DNA of 64,000 bases from Ceratopteris richardii (Eukaryota; Streptophyta; Polypodiopsida; Polypodiales; Pteridaceae), in NCBI GenBank assembly GCA_020310875.1, contig CM035407.1, forward strand, positions 201,612,653-201,676,652, given 5' to 3'. The first letter of the stretch is position 1, and each line of letters begins with the position of its first letter. The position numbers and the translations under genes are program-made. The notes under the pieces are model-generated. The model made no database searches. It was not told where the DNA came from and was given only the letters and a program-made list of their open reading frames with translations. Positions 31,901-44,041 of this stretch are shown in pieces.

Positions 31901-33223
31901 CTAGTTGTTGAGATAAAGTTCTCTACTGATCATCATCCCAATGTACATGGCGACCTTCTGTGGATTTCCTCCACCTTTGGGAAGAGGTGCCCTATTCTTC
32001 TGTGTCTGAAAAGAACTCTACATCAGAGAGTTGTGTATTCTGCAAGAATGATTCAAAGTCGAAGGTACTCATCCCTTCAACGTCTCTAGTCGTAGGAAAT
32101 TCGAATTCAGGAGGGACAGGAGGAGCCGATGGGGCAGCTTGTGATGTGCCTTTAGATCCAGATCTGGGTATTCGAATGATAAAGGGTGGTACAGTGGCCT
32201 CTCCTCGTGGCAAGACTTCTGGAGTTGTCAGAACTTCGTGTGTCTAGACATAAGGAATTGCACTCCTCATGTGCTTCGATTGATGTGTGGCAGTTTTGAG
32301 CCTCTTAAACATTTGTAGTTGTGACCAAGTTAAAGCACGTTCAATGGGTACATCATATGCTAAGCAGTTGTAGATGATGCACGTGATTGCACAAAAACCA
32401 TTCACCACTAGCTTACTAGATGACCTTTTATTTGCTTCATACAGCTGCTCCACAATCCATACAGAAAGCTTAATAGGTAGTGCACCTGTCTCGGCCAAGT
32501 AAAGAGTGAACCATACTCGTTTGTGGGGCTCTGTGAATCGATCTTGACCAGGAAACGCAAAATTTTGCATGCACATACAAAGAGGAATGGACACATTTGG
32601 CGTGAGTTCCACCATAGCTTTCAGCTTCAATAGTATCCTATCCTTCATGTTAGTGGGTATGAGAGCATCCTTCTCGGATGGAACATGAGTGCCATGCATG
32701 TTTAAAGCAGAGCTCAGCAATTCCAACGTAAGTTCAAACCTTTTCAACTCGTTGTTGCCCAATAAAGAAGGAAGAATGAATGTTTGTGGTTTGTCCTTTT
32801 CCTCATTTTCCTGTAATGTGGAGTCCAAGTAGTGACATCGTAGGAGATCTGGTTTGGGTAAGGATGCTGCAAAGTGCTCTGCCAACCCGGCACGCTACAA
32901 TATGGTTTGAAGGTCTTGTGTGTTCTGGAGGGTCTCAAACTCTTTGGAAAAAGCTAGAATCGGACCCATGACTTGTCATACTCACACTTGGACTCCCAGA
33001 TATATTTTGCCTCTCCTAAGGGCCCTGGCATGCCATTGAACCAATGAGAATTGGCATGGACTCTCGTCGTTATTCCTTTGGGAGGGTTTGGTATAGGTAT
33101 TTGCTGGAGATGTCGCAGCTCTATAGGTCATTCAATTGGTGGCGCATCAATAGGTAGACTGTCCACATTAATCCCTACAGTACTTACTCCTGCCTGTGAG
33201 CTTGAGCCTGTTGCTTCTACCAT
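29000..33223 (-). pseudogene. ORF3 of element B
   Basis: The region matches ORF3 of A in order: MVEATGSSSQAG start (33223); the globular N-terminal domain at 32244-32885 (FAFPGQDRFTEPHK, ITCIIYNCLAYDVPIERAL); a P/S/T-rich linker (30850-31000); Gln/Leu-rich coiled coil (30500-30850 and 30189-30407); and a C-terminal domain at 29363-29989 with MPYYVILAYYNLE. It ends about 60 bases before the 3' LTR. At about 4.2 kb it indicates a full length of around 1,400 codons for the family. Broken in several places. The C-terminal domain is not visible for A because A is cut by the window edge. Confidence 0.8.
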
Positions 33224-33436
33224 GAGACTGCTTATAGCTGGTGATGCTTATGTGCTAGAAGAAGAGAGGCATATTAGCATTGCATAGGAAACAGGATGTT
33301 ATGGTGTTCCCTCCACAATACTAACATGACATTTCAAGTGGTTAGGGGTTAGTGGGTGGAGTGTTTGTGATGTGTGAGAATGTTGGTTTGTAGGTTAGTG
33401 TTCATCCTAGATGCATACTTCAAATGTGCAATGTAC

Positions 33437-34620
33437 TCAGAATGCATCTACATCAGAGGTAACTGATTTACGAAATTGGGTCAGGCGGTTTGATACGGGG
33501 TTTAAGTCTCCATACTTTGATGGTGGAATCATAGCTTTTAGAGGTGATGACATGTAAGGGTTTGAGGATTGGATTATGTTGGATTTGGGACCTTTTGGGT
33601 ACCCATTTCTCGACATTCCTAGGTGTGACCGAATATGTAGTGGTGTGGAGAGTAGATTTTGCCCTGGGAGTTGTGCCAAGAGTGCTTGTGGGTGTTGATT
33701 CAATCTTGTGAATGGAGGTGAAGCTATTTGAGCTTATAAGCAAGTCTTGGGCACTCATATCTATCTAGCATTTGGGATAGCCTTCATTGATCCCTTTGGA
33801 ACCCAAATACAAATGGTTTGTCTAGATTGATGCCTAGGATAATTTTTCCTTGTAGTTCTTGACACTGTAGCTCATTTGGTGCATCTTTGGGATCCTTTCT
33901 CCAAAGCTGAGGGTTGGTCATCCTTACGTATCTAGATCTGCTTCATGCCTTGATTTACTTTATTTTGCACCAGTCGTTGATCATGCTTCTTGATCATCTG
34001 CCTCGCCTGTGTCGTGTGTTGCCCGGCTTGCTTTCCTCGAATCCTCTTTGGAAAATAAGGGAACTCCTCTTTGACTTCTGCACTTTTGTCAAGAGTGGCA
34101 ATCTTTTGCACCATAGAACTTTGGACAAGAATAGCATCGTTATCTTCATGTGGGTTCTTAGAGGGACTAGGATTTGGTGCCTTTTCAAGTGGCCTGAGTG
34201 CTTGATTTTCTAATTCAATTGTGATGTGGTTTGGGCCTACCCAAGCCTAAAGAAGTCCACTTCTTAGGTTGAGGTTGACTGCATGATCATAGGTCCAGTC
34301 TTGGCCCAAGACAAGAGGTTCGGTAAGATCCTCATCTTCATAGACTAGCACTTTGACTGCCAATGGAACTTCTCGAATGTAGAGGGGTAGTTCCACCTCA
34401 CCCATGCAAGGGGTTTCCACACCTCCCAACCCTATGAGATATGCCTCTATAGGATTGACCTTCAATTGCAATTCTTGGCAGTAAGAAAGTCGAACTACAC
34501 TAGTGGCTACTCCTGAGTCAATTAAAGCTCTCACGGTCCTTGCACTCTCTCCTTGTCCTACCTCTAGGGTCATAAAAGGTCGCCGATCGACTATCTTGGG
34601 GAACGTTCACCTGAAACCTC
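33437..34620 (-). pseudogene. Element B: post-integrase protease and W-x-P-K tail
   Basis: 34247-34573 holds the second retropepsin-like domain (TVRALIDSG, IGLGGVETPC, LVLGQDW), close to that of A. Downstream, 33437-33758 carries the basic tail with EKWVPK-like motifs, as in A. Fossil. Confidence 0.83.
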
Positions 34621-34721
34621 GCATATGGCCATGTGATAACCTAGAGATTCTTGAGTGTCAGGCATAGGTGGATCTCTACCATGTCTTCTCAATTTCATTC
34701 ATCGGATGCGTTCTAAAGCTT

Positions 34722-36530
34722 CTACCTGTGCTTCTTCTCTAATTCACTTTCATCTTCTTTACGTTTCTTTGCAGTATTGAGTCGATTTAACATCTCCTCC
34801 ATAAGGGGTTCCTGATATAACTTGACTCTGCATCCACTAATGTAACTCGATAGGATGTCGCCTTCTAGAGTGGCTAGTTGAACTACTCCACTTGTGGAGA
34901 TCCTATTGATAATCATTGGTCCATAGTCTCTCTTCTCTAACTTCCGTGCATGTTGCTTCAAGGTGTAGACTAGGACTAGGTCTCCTGCTTTCAAGCCCTT
35001 ATCTTTCACATGTGCGTCGAAGTATGCTTTTTGTCTCTTCTTGGCTGCATAAATTCTTGCTGCAGCTCTCAATCGTGTTTCACCCTATCATTCAAGATCG
35101 AAGATTCTAGAGGAGAGCTCATGGCCTGTCCACTCATGCTCTTGTGCTAGTTTTAATGTAGGTATCAAAAAGTCCAATGGTAGCACTGCATTTTGGATGA
35201 ACACCATCTGAAAGGGTGTGGCTTGGAGTATCGTTTTATAGGCAACTCTATATGACGAAATAGCATGGTGTAGTTGTTTGTCCCAATCAGAGCGTTTATT
35301 ATTAACCAATTTTATCAATACATTGCATAGAATCTTATTTGTGCTCTCAGCTTGTCCATTAGCTTGTGGATGATAGGGGGCAGACTTCTTATGTATCACC
35401 AAGAATTCTTGGAGAAGGTTCTCAATGACTTCATTCAAGAAGTGTGTGCCTCTATCACTCACTAACTCTATTGGCAATCCGTATCTGGTGAACACATTCT
35501 CAAATAAGAACTTAGCAGTTTTTAGAGCATCGTTCTTTGTCGTAGATTTTACCTCTACCCATTTGGTTAAATAATCAGTGGCCACAATGATGTATTCAGC
35601 ATGTGAACCCTTGGTTGGGGGATTAATAGGACCAACAAAATCTATTCCCCATTTTGAGAATGCACGTCCACCCATCATAGGTTTCAATGGCATTTCATCT
35701 TTGCATATAGGATACTGAGTTTGCTGACAAACATCACACCTCTTTACGTAGGTATGTGCATCCATGTGAAGGATTGGCCACCAAAGACCTGCAAATAGTA
35801 TTGCCTTGATCACCCGATCTAGTCCAAATTGTCCTCCTGCTACCCCTTGGCGAGCAGTTTCCAAGATCCTAAGATATTCACTCTCATGGACATGTAATCT
35901 TAGGTATCCATCTTTTCCTCATCTGTATAGGTTATCTCCAATGAGTGAATAGTCTAGTGCCTCTTGTTCTAAGCTCATTTGTCTAGCCAAAGTCATTTCT
36001 TGAGGGAATGTTTTCTTCTTCAGAAACGCTACCAACGGTTCACTCCAATCTGTCACTAAAGTCACCCGATAAAAGGTGGCATGTTCCACTGGTGGTTTAG
36101 TGTGGCAGGTTGGGCATTTCTTGCACATCCTATGGACATCTGCTTCCATAGTTGGCCAGTGCACTCCAAGTCTCTTTAGTGTTTGTAAAGTTCTTTTCCT
36201 CGAGTGGTGTTGCTCTAATGCACCCACATGTGCTAATTGCAACCACTTCGCGTACTCATCCTCCTCCACACAACAAGATAATATTCCTTGATCTATGTAC
36301 TTATACATACTCCCTACCATGATATGGTACTTTTGGGCCTTTACTACCTCCCTATCATGAGTGTTGACTACTAGATGTTTAGGCCCATATGTTAGTACTG
36401 GCACTAAGATCTTGGCCCATTGTGGTACAACTTCCAAATTAAACAATTCCTCGAATTCGCTCATCTTTCTTGCCCATTGCCTTTTCATACGTTCGGCTAT
36501 CTCTCCAAGCTGTTGTTCTCTTCTGATTCT
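34722..36530 (-). pseudogene. Element B: zinc modules and integrase
   Basis: The first H2C2 module (AHVGALEQHHS ... CPTC) lies near 36,095-36,290 and the second (ARQGVAGGQFG ... CDVCQ) near 35,720-35,870. The core motifs WGIDFVGP, LVSDRGTHF and ANGQAES follow (35,660-35,350), then the C-terminal DYGPMIINRIS part (about 34,920). Very similar to A; broken. Confidence 0.86.
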
Positions 36531-36564
36531 GGCTCTCAGTCTCGCTAACCTCTGCATTCTTTTC

Positions 36565-39099
36565 CTAGCCTAAGTCTTGGTTTTGCTTGAGTGCCTGAGC
36601 TCTCGTGATCACTTGCACTGGGGTTGTGGAAGTCACACTTCTTGTGGAGTCTACCACTAGCCCAATAACATTGATAGGGGCAATTTTTGGCATATTGTTG
36701 GGGTTCTTGGGACACTCTCGTAGCAAGTGCTCCTTCCCACAATCAGGACAAAAGCCTTGAATTGTCATAGCTTAAGTTTGTGTAGGAGCTGGTAGAGGGC
36801 AATCACGAGCGAGGTGATCTCCCTGACATCGAAAGCATGGCCCTCTAGGAAATGGAGGTCTTATCTGCCTAGGTTGAGGTCTAGATTTGGGGTTTGCGTA
36901 CATGACATTTGCATATTCTGGCTCCTAACTAGACTCACTCGGTTCTTCATAATAGTATGACTCATTATACTCGGGTGATTGCATGTAATAAGCCTGTGGG
37001 CTATCAATATGGGTAGAGTCAAAACTGTGATCACTTGGGTCACTTTCTGAAAGTGATGGTGTCACTGGCACTAAAGCTCTATTTAGATTTTCTTCTGCAG
37101 TTGCATACTTCACTGGAATCACATTGGTGGGGGGAGGGGGTTGCTGCACTAGGACTGGTTGAGGTCTTTGCTGCCCTTGATAGGGTGGTTGATAGGATTG
37201 CTGGGGCCTACCATACTGCTGTTGTGGGTACTGATTCTGGTATTTTCCTTGCTGTGGATATGGCTGCGGATAATTTTGTCTAACACCTTGTTTGTTATAT
37301 GGGCACTCTTATGCAGTGTGATTGGTGTATCTTCTTTCTATGGTGCAATATTGGCTGTTAGGGTTCACTTGGGGTTGAGCCATGATAGGGCACACATTAG
37401 CCATATGGTCTCCTCCACAGGTATAGCATCGTTTTCCTGGGGCAAATCTAGGAATCCGCTTGCTAGAGACTCCTAATTTATGAGCTACCTTCTCTGCTAG
37501 ATCCTCAATTGATGTGGATTGTGAGGAAGCGAGGCTAGCAGAGCTATCTGAATCTTTATAGATCTTTGAGAGCTCTAATTGCTCCCCTAGATTATCCTTG
37601 ATGTCTATGCACATGCGTACACACTCTTCTATGGATCTAGGGTCCTTTAAGTACACATATCATCTCAGTTTGGTGCTTAAGAATCCGTCTAGAAATAAGG
37701 CCACTTGTTTGGCCAAAGTGGGTAACTCTGGAGCAGGGCATCTCTCTAGGTATTGCCTAAACCTTCTTCCTGCGAGCCTCACTCTCTCTTGAGGTGTTTG
37801 CTTGAAGGTGTATATCAAGGAAGATGTGTTATGCTTAATGCCACTTTTGGAAAACTCAGTGATGAATGTTTCAAGAAGTTGGTCTATACTTCTGTACTGA
37901 TCTTGGTGAAGTGGTTGAAACCAAGTCAGTGCAGTGTTCTTGAGTGTTAGGCCAAAAGCATTGTATTGAGTGAACAAGTCTTCCACTTGTTCAGCTCTCA
38001 AAACTTGCCTAAACTCTGCTACATGGTCATACAAGTCTCTTGTGCCATCGAAGCAATTCTTCATGGATTTAACCAATTGTGTGGGCCTTAAGGTTCTAGT
38101 GTGTTCTCTAGGCCTTGGCAAAGGGAACTCCTCTACATTTCTTAGATTCCTTGGGTCCCTCTGTCTCTCCCTGTCCATCCTATCCATCTTTGTCCTCGTT
38201 CTTTCTCTTCCCAGTGGGTTAGCAAAGCTCACCTCGGGTCTATGTCTACTCCGTTCTCTTTGAGTTGCATGAGCTTGAGATGTTCAAGCTCCTTAGTGAC
38301 CATATGACACAGTGGATCGAGGTTGGGGAAAAACAAATTCTCCCTTCCAAGTGTATGCGTGTCTTCCATGCTCTGAGACCACAAAGATCCTCTCAGAAGC
38401 ATCATCTAGGTTGGTCACTTTGCCTGGACTATCAGGATCTTTGAGTTCATAGATGGTGAGTGCTCCTACTTCATTAGGCTTCTCAGGCTTAGACCTCCAA
38501 AAAGCCTTGTTCGTCTCTCGATTCACAAGCAAATCTATGCTCCTATTGTCTTGGGGAACCCACTTTGGAGTGATTATTCTCATGAGTACCAACTTGCCAC
38601 GAGGGGTTTTTGGTTCTTTTCCTAAGTTCCCTTGCTCTATGTCTCCTATTTCAACCTCTGGGATTATGTTGCCAAATTCATCTGTTCTTTCCGGTTGGCT
38701 AGTGACCACATACATTGTTCCTTCTTTATCAATGTAGGAACCATTTTCGAACTTGACTACAGGGTGTTCTAGTCCCATGGGCTGATCCGGGTTTTTAATT
38801 AGGACAACAGATCTTCTCAGACCATCCTCATAGATGCGTGCACCTAAGCGGTTGGTCTTGATATACTCCAATTGAGTCCTATAGGGACCCTCATATTTTT
38901 CTAGGTATGCCACTCCAGAGCTACCTACATGTCTCTCCATGTTGTAAGACATCTCAAAGTCACTATTTTCTGAGTCCAAAGTGTAGGGGTAACCACTCAA
39001 TTGTTGAGCCCAAGATCTGGTTGTATGGTTGATACTAGCCTCGCATGATCTAATACTTTGACGGTCTTTCCCTAGGTGTCTTCCTGATCTAAGGTTCAT
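36565..39099 (-). pseudogene. Element B: Gag region
   Basis: Starts MNLRSGRHLG at 39099 as in A. It has the N-terminal extra domain (QLEYIKTNRLGARIYEDG, 38,300-39,000), the Gag core (PTQLVKSMKN, about 38,100; FRQYLERCP, about 37,750) and knuckles near 37,420, 36,840 and 36,740. Broken in several places. Confidence 0.86.
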
Positions 39100-40607
39100 A
39101 TGCCTTTCCAATTGATCCCAATGATCCTTGTACAACCACGTTGTTGATTCTTTGATACCAATCACTTGTTCCTTTTGAGCTCCTTTTTATGTGTGTTCTT
39201 GTCTTTAATTTAGCGTCATCAGGAGTACTTGAATGTGTTGTACTTGATGTTCTTTGTCCACTTAGTTTAGGTTCTTTTCCTTTAAGTTGTCCCTTGACTG
39301 CAATTTAACCTACTCTTAGACTTGAGAACGAGCTTTCTAACAAGCCTTAGAGCTCAAAAAATGGATTTCATATGAAAAAGTTATGACAGTTCAGGGTTCA
39401 GGGGGTTAAAACAGACAATCAGGACCTTTTAGGAGTTTAGTGCATTTTTCTAAGGCCTTTGTAAGTGTATGAGTAATTGAGTATGCAAATATGCCCAAAA
39501 TTTAGCCTAAATTTTCAAAAAATTACCCCTTTATTTTTTGCCAAAAATGCGTGTCTATCGCGATAGACGGTGTCTGTCGCGATAGACACTGGCTATCGCG
39601 TAGGGCTGTCTGTCGTGATAGATGGGATCTATCATGAGGTCTGTCTATTGTCTATCGTGGGCCCTGTTTGTCACGATAGACGAGGTCTATCATCCGTCGT
39701 GGTTTGGTCTATCACGATAGATGGTGTTTGTCATGGGGTCCTGTCTGTCGCGATGGACACTGTCTATCGCAATAGACTGAGTCTGTCATCTATCGTGCTT
39801 TTGGTCTGTCGCAATAGATGAGTGTATGTCGCGATAGAGGAGATCTATCGTCTGTCGTGGGCTCTATCTGTCTCGATAGATGGGTGTCTGTCGCGATAGA
39901 GGGTGTCTGTCATCTGTCGTGCTTTTGGTCTATCGCGATAGATGGTGTCTGTCGCGATAGACAGGGTCTATCGTCTGTTGTGGGCTTTGTCTGTTGCGAT
40001 AGATGGTGTTTGTCGCGATAGACGGCCTGTGTCGTGGGGTTCTATCTATCGCGATAGATGGTGTCTGTCGTGATAGACGCTGTATGTCACGATAGACGGG
40101 TGTCTGTCGCGATAGACTGAAAAAAAACGCAATTTTTTTTAGAAACTTCAAATGATTTGGAGTGCTCTAATGGTGTAGGTTATCGTGCCAAGCATGCATT
40201 CAAAGAATATTAAGTTTTTCTGTTTGTCACGATAGATAGAGGTCCTCGTCTCGAGACCTGTGCAGAGTTTTGTCGTACCTGCGCAAGCTGCTGGAGATGG
40301 TGGTATAGCTAGATCCTGCAACAAAGTGAAAACACACACACTAAAACAGATAGCATGCAAGCTCTCTCTCGCTCTCTCTCACAAGTGAAATGAGGGAAAT
40401 GAGGTGGGGAGTAGAATATGACCAAAAATTGAAATTTTTGTGAAGATGGAGATGGAGGTGGGAGATGGTGATGAGGATGATGGGGATGATGGTGATGCAA
40501 AAACAAGAAAGAAAAGAAGAAAAATATGGAAAATAAAGGATATTACCTATGACTCCAATGTCTCAACTCTACATCTTACCATCACACGCTCGTCCTCGAA
40601 GCTCTCT
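39100..40607 (-). other. Untranslated leader of element B
   Basis: About 1.5 kb, homologous to the leader of A at both ends (for example 39325-39410 and 40265-40405), with a different minisatellite in the middle. No coding sequence seen. Confidence 0.78.
39547..40118. repeat. Dyad-symmetric minisatellite in leader B (GTCTGTCGCGATAGAC type)
   Basis: Around 30 copies of a unit of about 16-20 bases; many contain the perfect 16-base palindrome GTCTATCGCGATAGAC or a one-mismatch form. One further unit lies near 40227. CpG decay forms (CACGAT, TGTGAT) are common. It occupies the same leader position as the A array, but with a different half-site. Confidence 0.93.
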
Positions 40608-40624
40608 CCCCGACAACGGCACCA
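40608..40624 (-). promoter_or_regulatory. Primer binding site of element B, decayed tRNA-Asp type
   Basis: The minus-strand sequence beginning TGGTGCCGTTGTCGGGG matches the tRNA-Asp primer of element A at 15 of 17 positions and lies about 7 bases inside the 5' LTR. Confidence 0.82.
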
Positions 40625-40646
40625 AATTTGGTGTCACTCTAGCACA

Positions 40647-41689
40647 TGTTGGTGCAGACCAATCAGCAATTGAAGATTTGAAGACAAAGAATGGAGATTA
40701 GAAAAATTCTAGAAACAAAGAAGGTGGACACATTCACAGGATGAATGATTTGTACACATATGTACATTAGTGAAGACATAGATCACTTAGAGTTTTGAAT
40801 AGTCATAAACTTGTACATATTTGCCTATAAATATTTTGGAAAAATGTCGGGGAAATAGAGAAGACAAGGAGAGACTATGTATGAGCATAGGAATAGAGAA
40901 ATGAGATGTAGTAAGTGTCATTAGACACATGAGAAGTGAGTTGAAGTCTCTCTCTCATTCAGTTATAGTCTTCTTCAGAAATGATGGAATTTTTGCACCC
41001 GAAGTTTCTGAGTTTTCTCCTTGTGTAGTAAATCTTTTGTGAATTCCTTTTGGAGATGTCTAAGTCCATAGTTAATCAATCTATGGCTAGAGTTTGAGAG
41101 TCTAATTGTGATCAGGCTAAGAGAATTGTGTATAGGAACATTTACATGTGAGAAAGTACTCACTGGTTCCTGAAACAGGTGCAAATTTTGATCTTAATGA
41201 TTTGATCATTTCTCACTCCACAGTTTAAAGTTTTGTGCAAGTAAGCACTTAATCTTTAAGTTGGAAGGTAAGCTACTCGTGGCTAAAAGCATTTGCTTAA
41301 ACGGGTTCTATACTGAGAGAATTAAAGTTAAGAAGTTAAGGGTGTCCAAATCGACTTCTCAGAAGTGCAGATTTAGACATAGCTGACTTGGTAAGTAGAT
41401 TTCTCAAGATCTACTGAATCTTTTGGAGTGATTTGACTTGGAGAAGATGTGCAATCTTTAGGCGACATCTTGTGCAAAGTTTCATAAAAAACTTTACACA
41501 TTTACTCAGTCAATGAGCAAGATTTATGCAGCTGACTTTCTGAGTAATTTCCTCCTTCACAGTTTAGTCAAGAAATTGATATTTGGTCATTGATCTCTTA
41601 AATTGGAGAAGGTTTTGACTTACTCTTGATATAGAGGTGTTCTAAATTCAAGAGTAGGTTGTTCTTTTGGAGATTAACACTCTCCATCA
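40647..41689 (+). repeat. 5' LTR of Copia E
   Basis: 1,043 bases, TGTTGGTG...CTCCATCA. A probable TATA box lies at 40826-40833. Confidence 0.95.
40826..40833 (+). promoter_or_regulatory. Probable TATA box of Copia E 5' LTR
   Basis: TATAAATA about 180 bases into the LTR, identical in the 3' LTR (42573-42580). Confidence 0.6.
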
Positions 41690-41690
41690 G

Positions 41691-41702
41691 TGGTATCAGA
41701 GC
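41691..41702 (+). promoter_or_regulatory. Primer binding site of Copia E, initiator tRNA-Met
   Basis: TGGTATCAGAGC one base after the 5' LTR end. Confidence 0.95.
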
Positions 41703-41912
41703 AGGAAGTATCAGAATTGAAGAAAAGGAGGATCCCGACTGCTGCAGCTACAAAGAATTTGACATCTGAAGATTCAAAGGGTGAAAGCTTGCAAGGAAAG
41801 CTTGAGAAGGAGATCATACGACATCAAGGAAGTCAAAAGGAGTATCATTCGAAGTAAAGGTAACCTTATACTTTATAAAGGTTAAAGAATTCAATATACA
41901 GGTGAAGGAAGG

Positions 41913-42385
41913 ATGGGAGATTCTCTTCAAATAGAGAAGTTGGATAGAGAGAACTATCCTGCATGGTCAATGAGGATGGAAGCTCATCTAATGAGCAAAG
42001 ATTTGATAGCTTACATACAGTTGCTTTGTCATCTACAGAAGCAGAGTACAAAGGCATGGTTGAAGCTGCAAAAGAAGTGATATGGCTTAAGACTCTAATG
42101 AAGAGTTTTGACACTATACAAAGCATACCTATCATTTATGGTGATAACATGAGTTCATTATATCTAGCTGCTAATCTTGTTTTTCATGCCAGGACCAAAC
42201 ACATTGAGATACAGTATCACTTTCTAAGAGAGAAAGTGATGGATAAGGAGATTGAAGTCATACATACTTCGACAAAAGATCAGATAGCTGATATGCTTAC
42301 AAAGAGCTTGGATGGACCAAAGTTACAGAAGTTTAAAGACATGGCAGGCATAAAGAAGGTTAGAGAAACCTCAATTCATGATTGA
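41913..42385 (+). pseudogene. Copia E: gag start and RNase H end
   Basis: The first codons (MGDSLQIEKLDRENYPAW from 41913) are a Copia Gag N-terminus. The rest is the C-terminal part of Copia RNase H: ALSSTEAEYKGM, KEVIWLKTLM, RTKHIEIQYHFLRE and TKDQIADMLTK. Everything between is absent from this copy. Relatives of E with a complete pol would be the likely helper. Confidence 0.9.
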
Positions 42386-42393
42386 GGGGGAGC
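42381..42393 (+). promoter_or_regulatory. Polypurine tract of Copia E
   Basis: ATTGAGGGGGAGC directly before the 3' LTR, a typical Copia polypurine tract. Confidence 0.88.
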
Positions 42394-43436
42394 TGTTGGT
42401 GCAGACCAATCACCAATTGAAGATTTGAAGACAAAGAATGGAGATTAGAACAATTCTAGAAACAAAGAAGGTGGACACATTCACAGGATGAATGATTTGT
42501 ACACATATGTACATTAGTGAAGACATAGATCACTTAGAGTTTTGAATAGTCATAAACTTGTACATATTTGCCTATAAATATTTTGGAAAAATGTCGGGGA
42601 AATAGAGAAGACAAGGAGAGACTATGTATGAGCATAGGAATAGAGAAATGAGATGTAGTAAGTGTCATTAGACACATGAGAAGTGAGTTGAAGTCTCTCT
42701 CTCATTCAGTTGTAGTCTTCTTCAGAAATGACAGAATTTTTGCGCCCGAAGTTTCTGAGTTTTCTCCTTGTGTAGTAAATCTTTTGTGAATTCCTTTTGG
42801 AGATGTCTAAGTCCATAGTTAATCAATCTATGGCTAGAGTTTGAGAGTCTAATTGTGATCAGGCTAAGAGAATTGTGTATAGGAACATTTACATGTGAGA
42901 AAGTACTCACTGGTTCCTGAAACAGGTGGAAATTTCGATCTTAATGATTTGATCATTTCTCACTCCACAGTTTAAAGTTTTGTGCAAGTAAGCACTTAAT
43001 CTTTAAGTTGGAAGGTAAGCTACTCGTGGCTAAAAGCATTTGCTTAAACGAGTTCTATACTGAGAGAATTAAAGTTAAGAAGTTAAGGGTGTCCAAATCG
43101 ACTTCTCAGAAGTGCAGATTTAGACATAGCTGACTTGGTAAGTAGATTTCTCAAGATCTACTGAATCTTTTGGAGTGATTTGACTTGGAGAAGATGCACA
43201 ATCTTTAGGCGACATCTTGTGCAAAGTTTCATAAAAAACTTTACACATTTACTCAGTCAATGAGCAAGATTTATGCAGTAGAGTTTCTGAGTAATTTCCT
43301 CCTTCACAGTTTAGTCAAGAAATTGATATTTGGTCATTGATCTCTTAAATTGGAGAAGGTTTTGACTTACTCTTGATATAGAGGTGTTCTAAATTCAAGA
43401 GTAGGTTGTTCTTTTGGAGATTAACACTCTCCATCA
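42394..43436 (+). repeat. 3' LTR of Copia E
   Basis: 1,043 bases, the same length as the 5' LTR and about 98.7 percent identical by eye. Confidence 0.95.
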
Positions 43437-44041
43437 GCACAATGGCAAGTAACAATGTGAGGAGATCCACCTCATAATTGTCAATCCATGGAGACGTGAG
43501 GACTAGTATGAAGACTATGAGCAAGTGATGGCACAAGTGTGTGAGTGAGAAGCACACAAACATGCACACACATACACACACACACACGCACACACAAGGC
43601 AAGAACAAGAAGAGGAACAATGGAGTTCTTTGCATTAATAAAAAATTCTCTTACATAAGCTCAAATCACTAATAATCTAACCTCCAAAATGAGCTCTCTA
43701 GCTCTTTTTATAGTTTTTTGACTAGCTTTGGTCTCGTCCAGACCTAGTGTCCAGCCTAGTTAAAAATTAGGTTCTAGAGCGTATTTGGGGGCTCAAACAG
43801 AGTCTAAAAATTATGAAAATTGGTATGTAGCTAATTCTAATACTCCTCAAGCTCGAGGACTCCTCGTCTCGAACAAAATGGAGTCTATTCTACCAAAAAT
43901 GGGATTTACAATGTGTATGTAGTGATGAAAATCACTCAAGTTGGAAATAATATATGGAAAAAATGATTGGGCCTTGTTGCCATATTATGCATGACTGCTC
44001 CATTTTGCCTGTATGCTCTTCTTATGAATTGTATGCCAACA

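Larger units (their letters stand above)
40647..43436 (+). mobile_element. Copia element E: young, internally deleted, two full LTRs
   Basis: 2,790 bases. Two LTRs of 1,043 bases each (40647-41689 and 42394-43436) differ at about 14 positions by eye (1.3 percent). Target duplication GCACA at 40642-40646 and 43437-43441. The initiator tRNA-Met primer site and a polypurine tract are intact. The 704-base interior keeps only the start of gag and the end of RNase H, so it is a non-autonomous derivative that could have moved in trans. It inserted into the 5' LTR of B; the empty site is in B's other LTR at 28355-28359. Confidence 0.95.
28345..44041 (-). mobile_element. Gypsy element B, relative of A, with Copia E inside its 5' LTR
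   Basis: Both ends are visible: 3' LTR 28345-28940 and 5' LTR 40632-44041 (about 615 bases once E is removed). The 5-bp target duplication GGTAC lies at 28340-28344 and 44042-44046. Polypurine tract and tRNA-Asp-type primer site are present. It sits in the gag of Copia C1; fossil C2 shows the uninterrupted site near 48388-48404. Parts present: gag, H2C2 modules and integrase, second protease, tail, ORF3. The conventional protease-RT-RNase H block is not found, so the element could not move by itself. It is broken in roughly ten or more places. LTRs differ at about 6-7 percent by eye. It belongs to the same family as A. Confidence 0.93.
40632..44041 (-). repeat. 5' LTR of element B, interrupted by Copia E
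   Basis: LTR sequence at 40632-40646 and 43437-44041 aligns end to end with the 3' LTR of B. Copia E and its 5-bp target duplication fill the gap. An AC-rich tract near 43563-43595 accounts for most of the length difference. Confidence 0.92.
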
